This document shows, in pieces, positions 14,989-23,172 of a stretch of 64,000 nucleotides of DNA. Position 1 is the first letter of the stretch, and each line of letters begins with the position of its first letter. The notes beneath the pieces were generated by a model. That model was not told where the DNA came from and searched no databases. It saw nothing but the letters and a program-made list of their open reading frames with translations. The DNA lies in contig NZ_FNUJ01000017.1 of NCBI RefSeq assembly GCF_900107925.1, forward strand, positions 1 to 64,000, written 5' to 3'. This DNA is from Amycolatopsis pretoriensis (GTDB lineage: Bacteria; Actinomycetota; Actinomycetes; Mycobacteriales; Pseudonocardiaceae). Made by a program: the position numbers and the translations under genes.

Positions 14989-17309
14989 GACTGCTCCTGC
15001 TCGGTGATCGCGGTGAGGATCCGCTCGGGGGTGAGCGGCAGCTCGGTGATCCGGATGCCGGTCGCGTCGCGCACGGCGTTGGCGATCGCCGGGGCGAGCG
15101 GGATGATCGCGGTCTCCCCGACGCCCTTGGCGCCGAACGGCCCGGTCCGATGGGGACTTTCGATGACGATCGGCGTCAGCTTGTCCGGCATGTCCTTGAT
15201 GGACGGCAGCTGGTAGTCCAGCAGGGTGCCGTTGACGATCTGGCCCTCGTCGAAGACGAGCTGGTCGAACAGCGCGTGCCCGAGGCCCATGATCGCCGCG
15301 CCGGAGAGCTGCTGCTCGACCAGGGCCGGGTTGATCGCGCGGCCGACGTCGCCGGCGACCGCGAGGTGCTCGACGTGCACGCGCCCGGTCGCGGTGTCCA
15401 CGGTGAGCTGGACGGCGGCCGCGCCGGCGAACCAGTGCTCGGTGACCTGCGGCGACTGCCCGGTCTCGTGGTCGTAGGGCTGCCACGTCGTGCTGAAGTT
15501 CGCCTCGGCGGTGAGCGTGGTCCCCCGGGCGCCGAAGTGCGCGAGCAGCAGGTCGGGAATGCTGACGGTGGCTTGGTTCTGGGCGCTGACGAGCCCGTCG
15601 CCGGTGATCTTGAGGTCGGTCTCCTCGACGTCGAAGTGCTTCGCCGCCAGCGCGATCAGCTTGTCCCGCATGGACTCCGCGGCGAGCCGGACGGCGTTGC
15701 CGGTGTGGTAGGTCGACCGCGAGCCGGCGGTGATCGTGTCGTACGGCGTGACGTCGGTGTCGGCGCCGATGACCCGCACCCGGCCCTCGCCGAGGCAGAG
15801 CACCTCGGCGGCGATCTGCGCCATGATCGTGTCACTGCCCTGGCCCATGTCGACGGTGCTGATCAGCACGGTCGCCGAGCCGTCCTGGTTGAGCTGCACG
15901 GTCGCGTTGGAGATCGTCGGGGTCAGCACGGCCTTGATCCCGACCGCGACCCCGCGGCCACGAACGAACCGGCCCTCCGCGGGCGGCAGCGGCTCGGCCC
16001 AGCCGATGGCTTCGGTGACGGCGTCGAGGCAGCCGACGAAGTCCGCGCTGTGCATCGGCGTGCCGACGGGGGCGATGTCGCCTTCCCGCAGCAGGTTGCG
16101 CCGCCGGAACTCGGCGGGGTCCTCGCCGCGTGCGCGCGCCAGTTCGTCCACAAGGGACTCGTGCGACCACGTCACCTGCGGCACGCCGAAGCCGCGGAAC
16201 GGCCCGGCGGACGGCTTGTTCGTGTAGACGCACCGGGACCGCACGCGCACGTTGTCCACTTTGTACGGGCCGGTGGCGACCATGCCGGACTTGGCGGTGA
16301 TGCGCGGGCCGACGTCGGCGTAGGCGCCGGTGTCGTACCGGACGTCGGCGGTGGCGGCGACGATCCGGCCGTCCTCGTCCGCGGTCATGCTGCCGGAGAC
16401 GGCGGCGCCGTGGCGCGTGGTGAGCAGGAACGCCTCTTCGCGGGTGGCGGTGATCCGCACGGCCTTGCGTTGCGTCCACGCCAGCGCCGCGACCAGTGGT
16501 TCGAGCCGGTCGTACATCTTGGCGCCGAAGCTGCCGCCGAGCGGCGCGGTCCGCACCCGGACCCGGTTGAGCGGCAGGTCGAGCAGGTCGGCGAGGCTCT
16601 GGCGGACGTACGACGGCGTCTGCGTCGTGGCCAGCAGCTCGACGCGGTCGCCTTCGGGCCACGCGGCCGCGTACGGCAGCTCGATCGGCACGTGGTGGGT
16701 CGGTGGTGCCCAGAACTCGGCGCTCACGGTCGTCCCGTCCGCCGCGTCCGGATCACCCCGGCGCAGGGTGAACTCGTAGTTGACGTTCGTGTCGCGCTTC
16801 CCGCGCAGGTGCTTGAGGTCGCCGAACACCGCCGACGGCCGGAGTTCCTCGTGCACGAACGAACTTCCGGTGATCGCGGCGTCGACGTCGTGCACCGGCT
16901 CCAGCTCGTCGTAGTCGACCTGGATCTCCTCGGCCGCCCGGCGGGCCGCCGCGACACTGTGCGCCAGCACGGCCGCGACCGGCTCGCCGACGTACCGCAC
17001 CTTGCCCACGGCCAGGCACGGCTGGTCGGAGAACGCGGGCCCGGTCATCATCCGGTCGCCGAGCAGGGCGAACAGATCCGCCCCGGTGACGACCGCGACG
17101 ACGCCCTCGACCGCGAGCGCGCGGGAGGTGTCGACCGCGACGATCTTCGCGTGCGGCCGGGTGCCGCGGTGGACGGCGACATCGAGGCACGGCCGGACGG
17201 GTTCTTCGGCGGCGTACCGGAATTCGCCGCGGACCTTGGCGCGCCCGTCGGTGCGGGCCCACCGCTCACCGACGGCGGCGCCGGCCGAGGAACGGGATCC
17301 GTCGCTCAT
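14985..17309 (-). CDS. Molybdenum hydroxylase large subunit (xanthine dehydrogenase family)
   Basis: A 774-residue molybdopterin-cytosine-dinucleotide type subunit. The N-terminal aldehyde-oxidase hammerhead domain (about 20-130) is followed by the large Mo-binding domain with GGSFGAKMYDRLEPLVAALA, AGPFRGFGVPQ and the C-terminal GVGETAII, whose Glu is the catalytic base in this family. The AYRGAGRPE-type loop of purine or CO enzymes is replaced by AGPFRGFGVPQ, so it is neither a CO dehydrogenase (no AYxCSFR loop) nor a standard xanthine enzyme. It probably hydroxylates or dehydrogenates an aromatic or N-heteroaromatic substrate. Confidence 0.92.
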   Translation of the reverse strand: MSDGSRSSAGAAVGERWARTDGRAKVRGEFRYAAEEPVRPCLDVAVHRGTRPHAKIVAVDTSRALAVEGVVAVVTGADLFALLGDRMMTGPAFSDQPCLAVGKVRYVGEPVAAVLAHSVAAARRAAEEIQVDYDELEPVHDVDAAITGSSFVHEELRPSAVFGDLKHLRGKRDTNVNYEFTLRRGDPDAADGTTVSAEFWAPPTHHVPIELPYAAAWPEGDRVELLATTQTPSYVRQSLADLLDLPLNRVRVRTAPLGGSFGAKMYDRLEPLVAALAWTQRKAVRITATREEAFLLTTRHGAAVSGSMTADEDGRIVAATADVRYDTGAYADVGPRITAKSGMVATGPYKVDNVRVRSRCVYTNKPSAGPFRGFGVPQVTWSHESLVDELARARGEDPAEFRRRNLLREGDIAPVGTPMHSADFVGCLDAVTEAIGWAEPLPPAEGRFVRGRGVAVGIKAVLTPTISNATVQLNQDGSATVLISTVDMGQGSDTIMAQIAAEVLCLGEGRVRVIGADTDVTPYDTITAGSRSTYHTGNAVRLAAESMRDKLIALAAKHFDVEETDLKITGDGLVSAQNQATVSIPDLLLAHFGARGTTLTAEANFSTTWQPYDHETGQSPQVTEHWFAGAAAVQLTVDTATGRVHVEHLAVAGDVGRAINPALVEQQLSGAAIMGLGHALFDQLVFDEGQIVNGTLLDYQLPSIKDMPDKLTPIVIESPHRTGPFGAKGVGETAIIPLAPAIANAVRDATGIRITELPLTPERILTAITEQEQS

Positions 17310-18150
17310 CGTCTCGCTCCTTCCAGGAACCTCGCACGGCTTCTTCGACGGCCACCAGGCCGAGCCGCGTCTTGTAAGCGCTTCCCCCGCGCACGTCCGG
17401 CAGGGGGTCGATCAGCGGCCGGGCGACTTCCTTCGCCGTCGCCACGACCTCGCCGACCGGGGTGTCGCCGGCCAGCTCGAACTGGGTGAACACCGGCACG
17501 TGGGCCAGCGCGCCGAGCCCGAGCCGGAGCTGGCGGCGGCCACGCGAAGCCGGCACGACCAGCGCGGCGGCGGACGCGGCGGGCCAGTCGTTGACCGCCA
17601 GGCTGGACAGCTTGGCGAAGTGCGCACCAGCGTCTTCGGGCTGGCGCGGGATTTCGACCGCGGTGATGATCTCGCCGGGTTCGAGCGCCGTCTGCTGGAA
17701 GTCGACGAAGAACTCGCGCGCGGGCACGCTCCGCTTGCCGCGCGCCGACGTCAGCTCGACGCGGGCGTCGAGCACCATCAGCGCGGTCGGCGGGTCGAGC
17801 CGGTAGTCGCCGTGCGCGAGGTTGCCGCCGACGCTGGCGGTGTTGCGGACGCGCGGGTTGGCGACCCGGCCGTAGACCTCGGCGGCCAGCGGCGCGAGCT
17901 CTCGCACGAGCGGGCTGGTTTCCATCTGCCGCAACGTGACCAGCGGGCCGGCGCGCAGGCCGTCCTTGGTGCGGGTGAGTTCGCCCAGGCCCGGGACCGC
18001 GCCGATGTCGACCAGGTCGGACGCGAAGAGCACGCCCTGCTTGAGCAGGATCTGGACGGCGGTGCCGCCGCCGTAGACCATGGCGTCTTCGCCGGCCGCC
18101 ATGATCGAACACGCTTCCCCGAGCGTGTCCGGGTAGTGGTAGACGGGCAT
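17266..18150 (-). CDS. Molybdenum hydroxylase FAD-binding subunit
   Basis: A 294-residue CoxM-type flavoprotein. It has the FAD motifs VYGGGTAVQILLKQG (about 27-41) and RNTASVGGNLAHGDYRLDPP (about 100-119), then the C-terminal CO-dehydrogenase flavoprotein domain. The start MPVYHYPDTL at ATG 18150 shares one base with the stop of the CoxG-like gene (TGATG). The 3' end overlaps the large-subunit gene by 44 bases, an unusually long overlap that implies tight coupling. Confidence 0.93.
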   Translation of the reverse strand: MPVYHYPDTLGEACSIMAAGEDAMVYGGGTAVQILLKQGVLFASDLVDIGAVPGLGELTRTKDGLRAGPLVTLRQMETSPLVRELAPLAAEVYGRVANPRVRNTASVGGNLAHGDYRLDPPTALMVLDARVELTSARGKRSVPAREFFVDFQQTALEPGEIITAVEIPRQPEDAGAHFAKLSSLAVNDWPAASAAALVVPASRGRRQLRLGLGALAHVPVFTQFELAGDTPVGEVVATAKEVARPLIDPLPDVRGGSAYKTRLGLVAVEEAVRGSWKERDDERRIPFLGRRRRR

Positions 18151-18725
18151 CAGCTCTTCTTCCCGAACAGGCGCGCGAGCAGGCGGCGCCACCAGGAGAC
18201 CGGCGCTTCCGTGACCGGCGCGGGCCCGTTCCGGCGTTCGAGGACGCTGCGCAGGCCCGGGTTGTCCGGCCCCGGCGGACCGGCCGCGCAGATCTCCGAG
18301 AAGGCGGCGACGAACTCCTTCTCGACCTCCTGCGAGCGGCGGCGCACGAGCGACTCGCCGAGCCGGCCGATCCGGCCCCAGATCGCGACGTCGAGGCTGT
18401 AGTCCACTTTGGACGCGTCCGGGCCGTCGGGTTGCACGCCGAGCCGCGCGTCGATCTTGATGGAGCTGCCGAGCTTGTGGTCCTCGCCCTTGAGCAGCGC
18501 GCGCACCAGCTCCGGCTCGGTCAGTTCGGTGATCTCCGCGGAGAACCCGGCGCTGAAGCGCACGTGCGCGATTTCGTTGACGAGCCGGCCGCGGTAGTGC
18601 TTCGCATCCGCCCGGTCGAGCTCGGTGCAGCCGGGCACGCTGACCCGCATCGAGTCGGGGTCGAGGAAGTGCGCGAACACGCGATCGTGCCCGGCGGGGA
18701 CGAGGAAGGAAGATCCGAGCTTCAT
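18150..18725 (-). CDS. CoxG-like SRPBCC protein
   Basis: A 191-residue protein of the CO-dehydrogenase subunit G family (SRPBCC fold, residues 1-145: VPGCTELDRADAKHYRG, KIDARLGVQ). It ends in a Pro-rich linker and a short basic amphipathic end (WWRRLLARLFGKKS). In carboxydotrophs CoxG helps anchor the enzyme to the membrane, and the basic tail fits that role. It is the first gene of the minus-strand operon, and its ATG lies 22 bases from the candidate IclR operator, so this operator probably controls the whole operon. Confidence 0.85.
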   Translation of the reverse strand: MKLGSSFLVPAGHDRVFAHFLDPDSMRVSVPGCTELDRADAKHYRGRLVNEIAHVRFSAGFSAEITELTEPELVRALLKGEDHKLGSSIKIDARLGVQPDGPDASKVDYSLDVAIWGRIGRLGESLVRRRSQEVEKEFVAAFSEICAAGPPGPDNPGLRSVLERRNGPAPVTEAPVSWWRRLLARLFGKKS

Positions 18726-18746
18726 GTGACCACCAGAGAGGACTAG

Positions 18747-18766
18747 GTGTCTAATATAGAGGACAC
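18747..18766. promoter_or_regulatory. Candidate IclR operator, site 1 (divergent promoter region)
   Basis: GTGTC-N10-GACAC palindrome. Its 18-base core TGTCTAATATAGAGGACA (18748-18765) aligns at the same spacing with TGTCCTCGATGGAGGACA at 19890-19907; the halves TGTC and GAGGACA are shared. An extra half-site AGAGGACTA stands at 18737-18745. It sits between coxG-like and iclR. Confidence 0.6.
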
Positions 18767-18836
18767 TAACACGGTCCTGGCGACACGCAAACCCGCTCGG
18801 CTACCGTGCGCGAAGGAAGAACGACGAGGGGCGAGG

Positions 18837-19601
18837 ATGACGAGCGACGTACCAGCGGTGCTCAGCGCCGTGCGGCTCCTGGAGCGGATCGCCCGGGACT
18901 GGCCGGAACCGGTGGCCTCCGGGGTGCTGATCGAGGAGCTGGGGCTCAACCGCAGCACCTGCTACAACATCCTCGGCACCCTGCAGCGCGCCGGCTGGAC
19001 CACCAGCCGCGACGGCTGGTCGCTCGGCCCGCGCCTGCTCGCGATGGCGCGGCTGTCCGAGGACTGGCTGACGGAGATCGTCCAGCAGGAGGTCGACGAC
19101 CTCAACCAGCGGATCAACTTCGTCGTCTTCGCCGTGCAGCCGCACGGGACGGGCGAGTACTCGGTGCTGGCCAAGGGCGACCGCGGCAAGGGCGTGCGGA
19201 TCACCGTCGGCGTCGGCGACACGTTCCCGTTCTCCGCGCCGGCCATCATGCGCGCGTTCCACGCCTGGTCCGAGCCGGCCGAGGTGGATCGGCTGGTCGC
19301 GCGGTTCGGTGTCGAGGAGTTCACCCCCGACACGGTCGCGACCCCCGACGAGCTGCGCGAGGTCCTGGACGACACCCGCGAGCGCGGGTACGCCGAGAGC
19401 ATCCGCGAGTACGACCTCGGCCAGTCCGGCGTGGCGGCGCCGGTCTTCGACGCCCAGGGCCGCGTCTGCCTGGTCGTGTGCTCGCTCGCGTTCGCCTCGG
19501 AACTCAACGAGTCCACTGTGGATCACTACGGCGCCCTGATCCGCGAATGCGGGCTGCGGATCACCGAGCGCACCGGCGGCGCGGCGAAGACCGCGGAGTA
19601 G
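18837..19601 (+). CDS. IclR-family transcriptional regulator
   Basis: A 254-residue regulator. The N-terminal winged helix (VLSAVRLLERIARDWPEP, then LNRSTCYNILGTLQRAGW) is at residues 5-60, and the effector-binding domain lies in the rest (GVGDTFPFSAPAIMRAFHAW, then YAESIREYDLGQSGVAAPVF). ATG 18837 has GGGGCGAGG directly upstream; an earlier in-frame GTG at 18747 is inside the operator palindrome and is rejected. It is divergent from the coxG-ubiD operon and upstream of the two permease genes and ubiX, and is the likely substrate-responsive switch for both. Confidence 0.92.
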   Translation: MTSDVPAVLSAVRLLERIARDWPEPVASGVLIEELGLNRSTCYNILGTLQRAGWTTSRDGWSLGPRLLAMARLSEDWLTEIVQQEVDDLNQRINFVVFAVQPHGTGEYSVLAKGDRGKGVRITVGVGDTFPFSAPAIMRAFHAWSEPAEVDRLVARFGVEEFTPDTVATPDELREVLDDTRERGYAESIREYDLGQSGVAAPVFDAQGRVCLVVCSLAFASELNESTVDHYGALIRECGLRITERTGGAAKTAE

Positions 19602-19603
19602 GC

Positions 19604-19740
19604 CACCGGCCGCGGAATCGTCCGGCCGGCAGCGGCCGCGGCGGTCACCGCCCAGCCGCGGAACCGTCCAGCCGGCCACGGGATCGCCCAGCCGCCGCGA
19701 CCACGGGAGTCACCGCCCAGCCGACCGACGCGCACCCGCT
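19604..19740. repeat. Degenerate short tandem repeats downstream of iclR
   Basis: This non-coding stretch holds several diverged copies of a unit like CGGAACCGTCCAGCCGG, with the 15-mer GTCACCGCCCAGCCG exact at 19644-19658 and 19709-19723. No gene was seen. With the hairpin at 19765 and operator at 19890 it makes up the 341-base gap between iclR and the first MFS gene. Confidence 0.45.
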
Positions 19741-19764
19741 ATTGTGGCCCTTCAGCCTCGAAGC

Positions 19765-19811
19765 AACCGCAAATGCGGAGCCGATCTTAACTTCGCTCCG
19801 CATTTGCGGTT
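19765..19811. terminator. Strong terminator hairpin after iclR
   Basis: A 17-base perfect inverted repeat (arms 19765-19781 and 19795-19811, AACCGCAAATGCGGAGC and complement) with a 13-base loop. The arms are notably AT-richer than the surroundings. It separates iclR from the permease operon, which then needs its own promoter. Confidence 0.75.
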
Positions 19812-19889
19812 TCAAAGCGCGCCAACCACTCCCGCCGCGCCTTGACCTGCGACTTCGGCTGGCCTACCGTTCCCGCCAGCAGGACTCGA

Positions 19890-19907
19890 TGTCCTCGATG
19901 GAGGACA
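19890..19907 (+). promoter_or_regulatory. Candidate IclR operator, site 2
   Basis: TGTCCTCGATGGAGGACA is a perfect 7-4-7 palindrome located 35 bases before the start of the first MFS gene. It shares half-sites and length with the site at 18748-18765, which ties the transporter/ubiX operon to the same regulator. Confidence 0.6.
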
Positions 19908-19942
19908 AGATCCGGCCCATGGCGGCCCGGAAAGGAGATCCC

Positions 19943-21265
19943 GTGTCCGAGGTCGCGCTCGCCCGGAAACCCTGGGCCAAGACCCTGGACCGCACCCAGT
20001 GGCGGTCCCTGCTCGCCGCGAACCTCGGCTGGCTCTTCGACGGCTTCGAGACGTACGCGCTCATCCTGACCGCCAGTCTCGTCCTGAGGACACTCGAGCC
20101 CGGCGCCCCGGCGACGCAGGTGTCGTTCCTGACCGGCGCCACGATCGCCGTCACCCTGCTCGGCTGGGGCTTCGGCGGGATCGCCGGCGGCGTGTTCGCC
20201 GACTACTTCGGCCGGCGCAAGGCCCTGCTGACGTCGATGGTGCTGTACGCCGCCTTCACCGGCCTCACCGCGGTCTCCTGGTCGTGGACGTCGTTCCTCG
20301 TCCTGCGGTTCATCACCGGCTTCGCGCTCGGTTCGGAGTGGGGCACCGGCACCTCGCTGGTCGCCGAAACCTGGCCCGCGCACGCGCGCGCCAAGGCCGC
20401 CGGCCTCATGCAGTGCGGGCTCGGGCTCGGGTTCTTCGTCGCTTCGGCGTGCTGGTACTTCATCGCGCCGCTCGGGCCGAGTTCGTGGCGGTACATGTTC
20501 CTCATCGGCGTGCTGCCCGCGCTGTTCGCGTTGTGGTTGCGCCGCAAGGTGCCCGAGTCCGAGTCGTGGACCAGCGCGCACCGCCGCCGCCGCGAGCTGA
20601 AGCAGCGGGACGGCGAGCTGACCGCGCACGAGAAGTCGTTCACCCGCCTCACCCTGCGCCAGATCCTGGTCGACCCCAAGCTGCGCAGGCTGACCATCCT
20701 CGGCTCGCTGATGTCCCTGGTCACCACCCTCGGCTGGTGGGGCATCTCGACCTGGGTCCCGGCCTACGTCGCCTCGCGCGCCGCCGGCTCCGGGCAGTCC
20801 GCGACCGCGTGGGCGAGCGGCGCCGGGATGATCTACAACGCCGGCGCGATCGCCGGGTACATCGCCTTCGGCTTCATCGCCGACCGGGTCGGCCGGAAAC
20901 CCGCGGTGCTGCTGTACTTCGCCGCTTCGCTCGTCCTGACCCCGGTGCTGTTCCTGTGGACGCACAGCCTCGGCCTGATCGTGGTCGTGCTCGTCGTCAA
21001 CGGCTTCTTCACGCTCGGCCAGTACACCTGGATGCCGGTGTGGCTGCCCGAGTTCTACCCCACCCACCTGCGCGCGACCGGCGCGGCGTTCGTGTTCAAC
21101 GCCGCGCGGTTCATCGCCTTCCTCGGCCCGCTGACCGCCGGAGCGATCATCTCGAAGCTCGGCGGGTACGGCGTCGCCGCGACCGCCGTCGGCTCGATCT
21201 ACGTGCTCGGTCTCGTCGTCGCCCCGTTCTGCCCCGAGACCCGGGGCCAAAAGCTGCCCGACTGA
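19943..21265 (+). CDS. MFS transporter, aromatic-acid/sugar porter-like
   Basis: A 440-residue permease with twelve predicted helices. The MFS loop motifs are GGVFADYFGRRKALL after helix 2 and GFIADRVGRKPAVLLYF after helix 8, and the first helix carries LGWLFDGFETYALIL, the D-G-F/Y-D type seen in acid:proton symporters. GTG 19943 was chosen because AAAGGAG stands seven bases before it; an in-frame ATG further upstream lacks a site. It is the first of three genes (MFS, MFS, ubiX). Uptake of the carboxylic acid degraded by the divergent operon is a reasonable inference. Confidence 0.9.
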   Translation: MSEVALARKPWAKTLDRTQWRSLLAANLGWLFDGFETYALILTASLVLRTLEPGAPATQVSFLTGATIAVTLLGWGFGGIAGGVFADYFGRRKALLTSMVLYAAFTGLTAVSWSWTSFLVLRFITGFALGSEWGTGTSLVAETWPAHARAKAAGLMQCGLGLGFFVASACWYFIAPLGPSSWRYMFLIGVLPALFALWLRRKVPESESWTSAHRRRRELKQRDGELTAHEKSFTRLTLRQILVDPKLRRLTILGSLMSLVTTLGWWGISTWVPAYVASRAAGSGQSATAWASGAGMIYNAGAIAGYIAFGFIADRVGRKPAVLLYFAASLVLTPVLFLWTHSLGLIVVVLVVNGFFTLGQYTWMPVWLPEFYPTHLRATGAAFVFNAARFIAFLGPLTAGAIISKLGGYGVAATAVGSIYVLGLVVAPFCPETRGQKLPD

Positions 21266-21286
21266 TCCCCGGAAAGGGGAACCTCC

Positions 21287-22597
21287 TTGTCGACCCTGCG
21301 CACGCCCACCGGTGCCGGTGGGCTCACTTCGGCACGCCCGCTGACCGGCCGCATCCTCTTCTTCGCCTTCCTCGGCACGCTCTTCGACGGCGCCGAGCTC
21401 AACCTCGTCGGCTACCCACTGTCCTATTTGGCCGACAGCTTCCACGTCAGCACCATCCAGATCGTGCAGGTCGCGACGCTGCAGGGGTTCGCCTCGATCG
21501 CGGGCGGCATCCTGTGCGGCTGGCTCGGCGACCTCTACGGCCGGCGGTGGACCTACACGGGGTCCGTGCTCGCGTTCGGCGTCGCCGCGCTGCTCGGCGG
21601 GCTCGCCCCGAACTACTTCGTGTTCCTGCTGACGCGGTTGCTCGCGGGCGTCGGGATGGGCGGCCTCTTCGGGCTGTCGTTCTCGATGTTCGCCGAGTGC
21701 TGGAAGACGCGCAAGCGCGGCATGATGGGCGGCTCGATCCAGGCGATGTACTTCGTCGGCCAGATCCTGACCGAGGGCGTGGTGTACGCGTGCCTCGTCG
21801 CGTTCGGCGAGGACCGCGGCTGGCGCACCGGGTACGTCCTGATCGGCGTCGCGACGCTGGTGATCGGCGTGGCGTCGGCGGTGCTGCTGCCCGAGTCCGA
21901 GCAGTGGCTGCTCTACCAGCGCGAGCTGAAGGCCGGGCGGGTGCCGGAAGAGCTGCGGCGCACCAAGGTCCCGTTGTTCGACGTGTTCCGCGGCGGCTAC
22001 GCGCTGGGTACGATCCTGTTCATGGCGCTGGCGACGGCGTTGTTCCTGACGACGAACTCGCTCATCTCCTACCTCTCGACGTTCCTGATCAAGGTGGAGA
22101 AGGTGCCGCTGGGCACCGCGAGCCTGATCGTCCTCTTGGGACTGGTCGTCACCGGGATCACCTACCCCCTCACCGGAATCCTGTCCGACGTCCTCAAGCG
22201 CAAGTGGGCGATGTTCGCGTCGGCGGTGTTCGGCGTGCTCGGGTTCGGCTGGTTCCTCAGCCTCGTCGTGAGCGGCTCGGCCAAGATCGGCACGGACTTC
22301 TGGGCGTACCCGACGTTCTGGGCGCTGATGATGTGCGCCGGCGGCAGCGGCGGGTTCGGCGTGCTGGGCATCTGGATGGCGGAGTTCTTCCCGACGCGCG
22401 TGCGCTCGAGCGGGTCGAACCTGTCCTACTACGCCGGCCGCGGGTTCGGCGCGGGCCTGTTCCCGCTGGTCGCGCTGTCGCTGGCGGGCACGGTGCCGCT
22501 TGCCCTGGCGCTCGGCATCGTCGGCCCGGTCGCCGCGGCGGTGCTCGCGATCGCGGCGCCGGACAAGACCGGCCGGCGCATCGAGGCGATCGAATGA
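21287..22597 (+). CDS. Second MFS transporter
   Basis: A 436-residue permease with twelve helices and the D-G-x-E pattern in helix 1 (GTLFDGAELNLVGYPLSYL). The signature loop reads GWLGDLYGRRWTYTG, and AEFFPTRVRSSGSNLSYY is typical of the metabolite:proton symporters. The start is TTG 21287, with GGAAAGGGG upstream. It is not a recent copy of the gene before it, since the sequences differ along most of their length. It may import a second related acid. The end overlaps ubiX by ATGA. Confidence 0.9.
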   Translation: MSTLRTPTGAGGLTSARPLTGRILFFAFLGTLFDGAELNLVGYPLSYLADSFHVSTIQIVQVATLQGFASIAGGILCGWLGDLYGRRWTYTGSVLAFGVAALLGGLAPNYFVFLLTRLLAGVGMGGLFGLSFSMFAECWKTRKRGMMGGSIQAMYFVGQILTEGVVYACLVAFGEDRGWRTGYVLIGVATLVIGVASAVLLPESEQWLLYQRELKAGRVPEELRRTKVPLFDVFRGGYALGTILFMALATALFLTTNSLISYLSTFLIKVEKVPLGTASLIVLLGLVVTGITYPLTGILSDVLKRKWAMFASAVFGVLGFGWFLSLVVSGSAKIGTDFWAYPTFWALMMCAGGSGGFGVLGIWMAEFFPTRVRSSGSNLSYYAGRGFGAGLFPLVALSLAGTVPLALALGIVGPVAAAVLAIAAPDKTGRRIEAIE

Positions 22598-23172
22598 CCA
22601 CGCTGGTCGTCGCCATCACGGGGGCCAGCGGCGCGGGCTACGGCGTGCGGATCCTGGAGCTGCTGGCCTACCGCCCGGACGTCGAGGTCCACCTGATCCT
22701 GTCGAAGGCGGGCGCGGTGACCGTGCGCCACGAGTGCGGGCTTTCGCCGTCGGACTTGGGAAAACTCGCGACGGTGCACCACCGGCCGGGCGAGATCGGG
22801 GCGTCCATCGCGTCGGGCTCGTTCCCGGTGGACGCGATGCTGGTGGCCCCGTGTTCGATCAAGACGTTGTCGGCGATCGCCTGGAGCTACACCGACGACC
22901 TGGTCAGCCGCGCGGCGGACGTGTGCCTCAAGGAGGGCCGCCCGCTGCTGCTGATGGTACGCGAAACCCCGTTGCACGTGGGGCATTTGCGCGCGATGAC
23001 GGCGGCGGCCGAAGCGGGCGCGATCATCGCCCCACCGGTCCCGGCGTTCTACCCCCACCCGTCCACAGTGGACGACATCGTGGACCACACGGCCCGGCGG
23101 GCATTGGCCCGCGTCGGGGTGACCGACCTGGCCCCACCGGCGTGGGAGGGGAACCTCAACCGAGCTCGGTGA
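22594..23172 (+). CDS. UbiX-family flavin prenyltransferase
   Basis: A 192-residue flavoprotein with the UbiX marks: TGASGAGYGVRILE at residues 9-22, VAPCSIKTLSAIA near 86-98 and LLMVRETPLHVGHLRAM near 120-136. UbiX proteins attach a dimethylallyl group to FMN to make the cofactor of UbiD enzymes. The only ubiD in view is at 12297, and sharing of the candidate IclR operator by both arms supports their working together. ATG 22594 overlaps the MFS stop. The 3' end overlaps the convergent lysR by 17 bases. Confidence 0.93.
   Translation: MTTLVVAITGASGAGYGVRILELLAYRPDVEVHLILSKAGAVTVRHECGLSPSDLGKLATVHHRPGEIGASIASGSFPVDAMLVAPCSIKTLSAIAWSYTDDLVSRAADVCLKEGRPLLLMVRETPLHVGHLRAMTAAAEAGAIIAPPVPAFYPHPSTVDDIVDHTARRALARVGVTDLAPPAWEGNLNRAR

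Noticed and set aside
14985..17309. Large molybdenum subunit as CO dehydrogenase CoxL
   Set aside because: The CoxL active-site loop AYxCSFR is not present; only the general family is supported.
15150..17489. A 779-codon open frame opposite the molybdenum subunit
   Set aside because: Antisense shadow of a clearly recognised enzyme.
18747..18836. Earlier GTG start for iclR
   Set aside because: It lies inside the operator palindrome and lacks a ribosome site; ATG 18837 has one.
20082..20094. GTCCTGAGGAC palindrome resembling the IclR half-site
   Set aside because: Inside the MFS coding region, with different spacing from the two promoter sites; probably chance.
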